Assembly: GCA_947034895.1 (NCBI GenBank)
Contig: OX344764.1
Coordinates: 46,295,348-46,359,347, forward strand
From: Rhytidiadelphus loreus
Taxonomy: Eukaryota; Streptophyta; Bryopsida; Hypnales; Hylocomiaceae
Reading direction: 5' to 3'
DNA: 64,000 nt
Under the pieces are notes generated by a model. That model made no database searches, was not told where the DNA came from, and was given only the letters and a program-made list of their open reading frames with translations. Below are positions 59,702 through 64,000 of this stretch, one piece after another. The position numbers and the translations under genes were made by a program. Numbering within the stretch: position 1 is the stretch's first letter; each line of letters begins with the position of its first letter.

Positions 59702-60181
59702 TACTAGTAGAAACATGGGTTGTGTAGATTTGTAAAACATGTCCCAAAACACCAGAACTACACTCTTCATTCTATTTAGTGTAATCCACACTAAATAGAT
59801 ATCATTAGATTATTTCGCTCAAAGTTGCTCCCATGATTTAAAGAATCCACATTCTTTAGTGAATGAATTTTTCTTTTTACTTTGAATGGTATTACAATTA
59901 CATGTGTAGTGTTGTCTTTGTCATTTATAGTGCTTGTAGATTTGAACACCGTATTAAACTAGGGTAAACACGTTAAATAGCAAAGGACCACAATTATGGT
60001 ATTTAGTGAAGTGCATAGAAATTGATGATAAAAATTCTATTTAGTGTTGCCCCATGATTTTAGGGGTAATTCTATTTGAGAAGTAATACTAAATACATAA
60101 TAAAGAATGTAGTCAAGTTAGTCATGTGGGTCTTTTCAAGGGTCGATTCTCTAATTTATGTGGCCCATATTTCTACTAGTG
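59702..60181. mobile_element. CACTA-type element older than the duplication, TSD ATC
   Basis: The right end TTTCTACTAGTG is followed by ATC (60182-60184). The left end here, TACTAGTAGAAAC, has lost its first base to a deletion, but in copy 1 (3915) it reads CATTAGTAGAAAC preceded by ATC (3912-3914). The two copies together recover the target duplication. Confidence 0.7.
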
Positions 60182-60189
60182 ATCAATTG

Positions 60190-60970
60190 GATAGATTGGC
60201 TCCATCCAAATGAATCAATGGTCTCTAAAAGAGGACTTTGTGAGCCAAGGTTATTAGGATGTCCTAATGTTTAATGTCTATTATCCCTAGGACATCCCTT
60301 GACATTCAAAAATTGAAAATTTATCAGGTGTAATAAATAAAATTACCCATCTGAAGATGCAGATAGATTGCGTTTGCATTGGCTGTCTGCCTCGACGACC
60401 CTTGTCTACTCCATTGTCTACTAGATCCAATGACTGTAATTGTGCGGACCGTATGGCATTTGCTTGCTTAGACGGTTGAACCACAATTGTATTGGCCATC
60501 TACCCGAGTCGCACCTATCTATGTCATTGTCCACTAGCTTATCGGCCAGGAAATTCCAAAACATCTCTATTCAAATTCATGAGTACATTCCAAATAGTTT
60601 TCAAATGTAGAATCAAAGACCATTTGCTACAAACTCAATTTTTTTTAAATAACAAGGAGGAAAAAAAATGGATCCATTGTTGTACTTTAGGCAATAAGAA
60701 ATTCCAAATAATCCCCATTTACACTCATAAAAAGAAATTTAAATAAAAAATAAAAAAAATGAAGTAGAAGTTCTAAAAGTTCTCAAATGTAGGATTGAAG
60801 ACATTTTTATATACATACTAATTTTTTTTCAACAATAAATAGTTCCCCCAAAATGAACCCATTCTTGTACTTTAAGAAATTCCAAATAATTCTCATTTAA
60901 ACTCATGAAAAGGAGTGACATAGAAAGAAAAATAAATTCATACAAATTCTAAATAATTTCCAAATGTAGA
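60190..60970. other. Interval without a confident gene
   Basis: 60330-60540 is GC-richer and opens a 70-codon minus-strand frame (60287-60499, starting MANTIVVQPSKQANAIRSAQ) with no known domain or splice context. The remainder is AT-rich and repetitive. Confidence 0.35.
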
Positions 60971-62236
60971 ATTCATACTAGTAGAAAATTGTATCCATAT
61001 CAACAAAACAAAAAAACAACTTATTGATTTGGGTACTGCAACGACCGTTTTTATAGTATTTTGTTGATTTGAGTACAAGTTAACAAAACGGTTTAACATA
61101 CTTTTTTGTCCACTTGAATAGTGCAACGACAAAATCAATAGGTTTTTGTTAAATGTTTTTGGACAATTTTTGGATTGTTTTTGGATTGTTTTGGAATGTT
61201 TTGGGATGTTTTAGAATGTTTTAGAATGTTTTAGGATGTTTTGGAGATGATTTTGGAATGTTTTTAGAATGTTTTTAGAATTTTTAAGAATTTTTCAAAA
61301 CTTATGAATTTAGAATTTGAATTGTATTTTATTTTCAATTAGATTTTGAATTCAATTGAAGTTCTAATTAAATTCAGAATCTAATTCAACTTTGATTCAA
61401 ATAATTTGATTATATCAAAGTTTTCAATCTTATAATAATCAAATTTGACTAGTTCAAAATTCAAATTGAACTATTGAAGAAAATTATTCAAATTTGAAGT
61501 ATTAACCTCCGTATTCTTTCATATATTAGGACTTATAATTGCTTTTAAATATTAGTCTTCAAAGCAAGGCTGAAATCTTCATTTATGTTTATTTTTTCAA
61601 CAAATTTAACTAAATAATCTACTTTGTATTTTTTAATTTGACCTATTACTCCCTTTTGAAATTGTAAAAAAAATTATAACATCATGATGCTTGGATTTTT
61701 TTTTAAATAGTGTTTCATTCATCCAAAATGATTAGATTTCATTTTTCTAAAATTTTAACCAAAAATTAATGTATATATCAATTCTACAATTTGCAATTTT
61801 CCATTATATGCTGAAAAAATATGTTAGAGAGTCTGTATTAAAAATTGCAATTTTTTTTTTTCATATTCATGCTTGGAAAAAATAGTAAATTGATAGAAAT
61901 TGAGAATGATTTACAATATTCAATTAAACAAATTCTAGTTATGAAACTAAAGATTTCCAAACTCAATGGTCGTAATGTACTAATGAACATGTTGTTATAA
62001 ACAATTTGCATCATATTTTTTTCTTAAATTGAAAAATATTTAAAATTGTATTCAATAAAGAATTTTGAAATCTACTTTAGTGCAGAAATTCCACTTTAAA
62101 CTACAAATTGAAATTTTTCATAAGTTTTACCTCCCTAATCTATATAGAACAATTTGAAACATTTTACACGATTAATATTTTTTTAAATCAATTTTAAATT
62201 CCTATTTATTTGAAAAGTACATTCAAATCTCAATTA

Positions 62237-62517
62237 AAGGAGATTTCAGTTGTTGGAGGGCTATGAGTTCCCAGACCGTTCCCAACGCGAGAACTACAGT
62301 CCCATAGCATAGTGACGTGGATTGGAGACTGCCACGTCATTTTTTGAAAATTAAATTTTTAAATTTTTTTTTTTTGCATTTTAAGAAGATTTTTAATTTT
62401 TTTTAATTTTTAATTTTTTTAAAACAGTGACGTGGCAACGTTGGTGTTCGCAGGGACTGCTAGGAACCAGCGCCGGGAAGTGCATGAAACGGCCCTCTAG
62501 GAGACTGAAATCTCCTC
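62237..62517. mobile_element. Small TIR element flanked by TA
   Basis: AAGGAGATTTCAGT on the left and ACTGAAATCTCCTC on the right are inverted; TA stands on both sides. Inner blocks pair GTGACGTGG with CCACGTCA around T-rich arms. 281 bp, non-coding. A TA target suggests a mariner/Stowaway-like element, but the termini are not the standard CTCCCTCC. Confidence 0.65.
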
Positions 62518-62524
62518 TAATGCC

Positions 62525-62742
62525 CTGGCTTACATGCACACATAGGTAGAAAACCTATACATCATAAAATAACTTTCTCATGATGTAATAAAAAATTATG
62601 AAAATTGTGAGTCCTTCAAGCTATCAATCCCTACATCACGTATTGTATAAAAATTTTAAAGGAAAAAAATGGAAATTCCATTTCTAAATTTATGACCAAA
62701 AAGACTAGCTATATTGTCAGAAAAGGCTACTTTGTTCTTTAG
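62525..62742. mobile_element. Right-end fragment of a TTAA-type element
   Basis: It matches the right part of 57826-59180 (AATTCCAT block, TTGTCAGAAAA block) and ends TGTTCTTTAGGGG. The left end was not found; it may be on the other side of the insertion at 62237-62517. Confidence 0.55.
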
Positions 62743-63036
62743 GGGTCTTCATTCAAATTCTAAGTACTTAAATATTTAAATTCTACATTAAGAATTTCAA
62801 ATTCTAATTTAGAGCTATTCAAACTATATATTCTACATTATAAAAAACTTGAATATGAATTGTGACCAAATCACCTCCTAGTAAAATGTTTGCCAAATAT
62901 TCATAATATCTTAAATTAAATTAAAGTTTTTATCACTAAAATTTCATGCGAGAAGTGTTTAAACCACCAAGTTTGACATTTTATGTGCAATGGAAATACT
63001 TTTGTAATACACAATTCAGTATTTGTTCAGCTAAGC

Positions 63037-63377
63037 GGACTTTGGAGTCTGTTTTCACATAGTATAGTACCTTTCTTCAAAAAAACTTTAAACTAAAAGA
63101 AGTTTGTAAATCAAGTTAAATTTCATCTCAAACAATCTATTTGTGATTTCAAGTCTCCAATGAAAAGTTACGGATAAAATTTAGAGAGGGTTTGGAATGA
63201 AATTTGTTTGTGACATTTGTAAACACTCTTTGAATATTGTCCATAACTTTCAATTGGAAACTCAAAATCATAAACTGATTGTTGAAGATGAAATTTAACT
63301 TGATTTCCCAACTTCTCTTAGTCCAAAGTATTTTGAAAAAAGGTACTATACTATGAGAAATAGTCCTCAAAGTTGGT
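63037..63377. repeat. Third foldback module of the 28/30 kb family
   Basis: A palindrome of about 160 bp arms centred near 63207. Arms read AAGTCTCCAATGAAAAGTTA on the left and pair with TAACTTTCAATTGGAAACT on the right. The same layout and related sequence occur at 27955-28312 and 30336-30713. Confidence 0.8.
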
Positions 63378-63454
63378 TGAGTTGAAAAAACAAATGACAA
63401 AAGATTGCAAAAAAGAAATAAACAATTGTTTCTTCTCACTTAAATCATGTGTAT

Positions 63455-63721
63455 TTTACATGTGGTGTAATGGTTAGAGCCTTGCATCCTTAAGCAAGGG
63501 GTAAGGTTCAAATCCCATTGCACCCCTTGCTCACGTGGCGGGTTGCCATGTAAGCTCTTGTTCGTGTGCTAGACTACTACGTAAGCAATTGCCTGTGTGG
63601 CGGATGAGTTGTTAGATAAGCGCCTATCCATGTGGCGGCTTGCCATGTAAATGCTTGCCCGTGTGGCAACCTTTGATTGTTTTAAAAAAAAAATTGCAAT
63701 TGATTAAAAAAAAAAAAAAAA
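63455..63721 (+). mobile_element. tRNA-derived SINE
   Basis: An A-box-like TGGTGTAATGG at 63463-63473 and a B-box GGTTCAAATCC at 63505-63515 have tRNA spacing, with an anticodon-like stem CCTTGC/GCAAGG between. A proper acceptor stem for a functional tRNA is missing. The body (63527-63680) consists of about four imperfect units of about 42 bp around GTGTGGCGG and CATGTAAG. It ends in an A-rich tail (63706-63721). It looks like a pol III retroelement. Confidence 0.7.
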
Positions 63722-64000
63722 TTGGTTGAAATTTTTGTCCAAATCAACAAGTTTTAGTTGAAATTTTGTCAAAATCAACAAAACCTTATTGGATAATGTC
63801 CAAATCAACACATTTAAATCAACAAAAATCAATTCGTCCAAATCAACACATTTTTGTCAATTTTGACGTCCATTTTTCTACTATTGTCAAGCCTTTTTTT
63901 ATTCAAACAATTTTTTTTAATTAACAAGGGGAATCCCCAAAACTAGATCCATTGCCAAACTCTAAGAAACTTCAAGTCTCCAATTAATCCTCAAACTCAT

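Larger units (their letters stand above)
52779..59905. repeat. Segmental duplication, copy 2 (better-preserved copy)
   Basis: Direct-orientation partner of 1-4145. It is longer because of insertions: about 290 bp near 56187-56465, about 2.55 kb at 56661-59214 (nested TTAA elements) and 238 bp at 59331-59568 (CACTA MITE), each absent from copy 1. About 48.6 kb separates the two copies. Confidence 0.9.
60976..63886. mobile_element. CACTA-type element, TSD TCA, holding other insertions
   Basis: The left end TACTAGTAGAAAA and the right end TTTTCTACTATTG are CACTA termini with single-base decay at the outermost positions. TCA lies on both sides (60973-60975 and 63887-63889). Subterminal TTGATTTGG and AAATCAACAA motifs occur on both sides. 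Inside are a TTAA-type fragment, the element at 62237-62517, a foldback module and a SINE. Length 2911 bp, no transposase. Confidence 0.7.

Noticed and set aside
63461..63530. Functional tRNA gene
   Set aside because: A and B boxes are present but the acceptor stem does not pair in the standard register, and a tandem body with an A-rich tail follows, so a SINE is the better reading.

Overview
The window looks like nuclear DNA of a land plant. Non-seed plants, and bryophytes in particular, fit best, but this is inference. The evidence is eukaryotic: GT-AG splice sites, a plant-type Ty3/gypsy relic with a PHD-like finger at its tail, several CACTA-type elements and a pol III-type SINE. I see no bacterial operons, ribosome binding sites, rRNA genes or CRISPR array. 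Most of the sequence is very AT-rich and free of long reading frames. Islands of more balanced composition lie at 1-3700, 17.1-17.7, 38.25-38.85 and 46.7-56.2 kb, and these hold the gene-like material.

Layout. 1-4.1 kb is a decayed second copy of a multi-exon minus-strand gene. The better-preserved copy lies at 52.8-59.9 kb and continues leftward to about 50 kb. The two copies share one ancestry but differ by an internal inversion, small indels and transposon insertions. 4.1-46 kb is a dense transposon graveyard. It holds minisatellites (6.8-7.9 kb), a 1.5 kb inverted-repeat pair (8.6-10.1 and 19.3-20.8 kb), nested terminal-inverted-repeat elements, a gypsy relic (16.5-17.1 kb), two CACTA elements with target-site duplications (23.9-26.1 and 26.8-27.75 kb) and an element with about 480 bp inverted repeats (27.9-30.7 kb). 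31.5-37.3 kb holds nothing I can name. 45.7-48.6 kb carries a two-exon minus-strand gene with an FCS-like zinc-finger-like segment, a broken tandem copy of it, and a 350 bp upstream unit present three times. 57.8-63.9 kb is again nested transposons, ending with a tRNA-derived SINE.

The most distinctive content is a set of non-autonomous DNA transposon families whose boundaries can be read directly. One has GGGTGA termini and 4 bp target duplications (three complete copies with different duplications). One has CCCCTAAAGGACC termini bounded by TTAA. One has GGGCAATTTCG termini. One consists of palindromic foldback modules. There are also five CACTA-type copies. Because they nest in one another and in the duplicated gene, their relative ages can be read. 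No complete autonomous transposase was found.

All calls come from reading and aligning the sequence by eye; coordinates of decayed elements are approximate to a few tens of bases.
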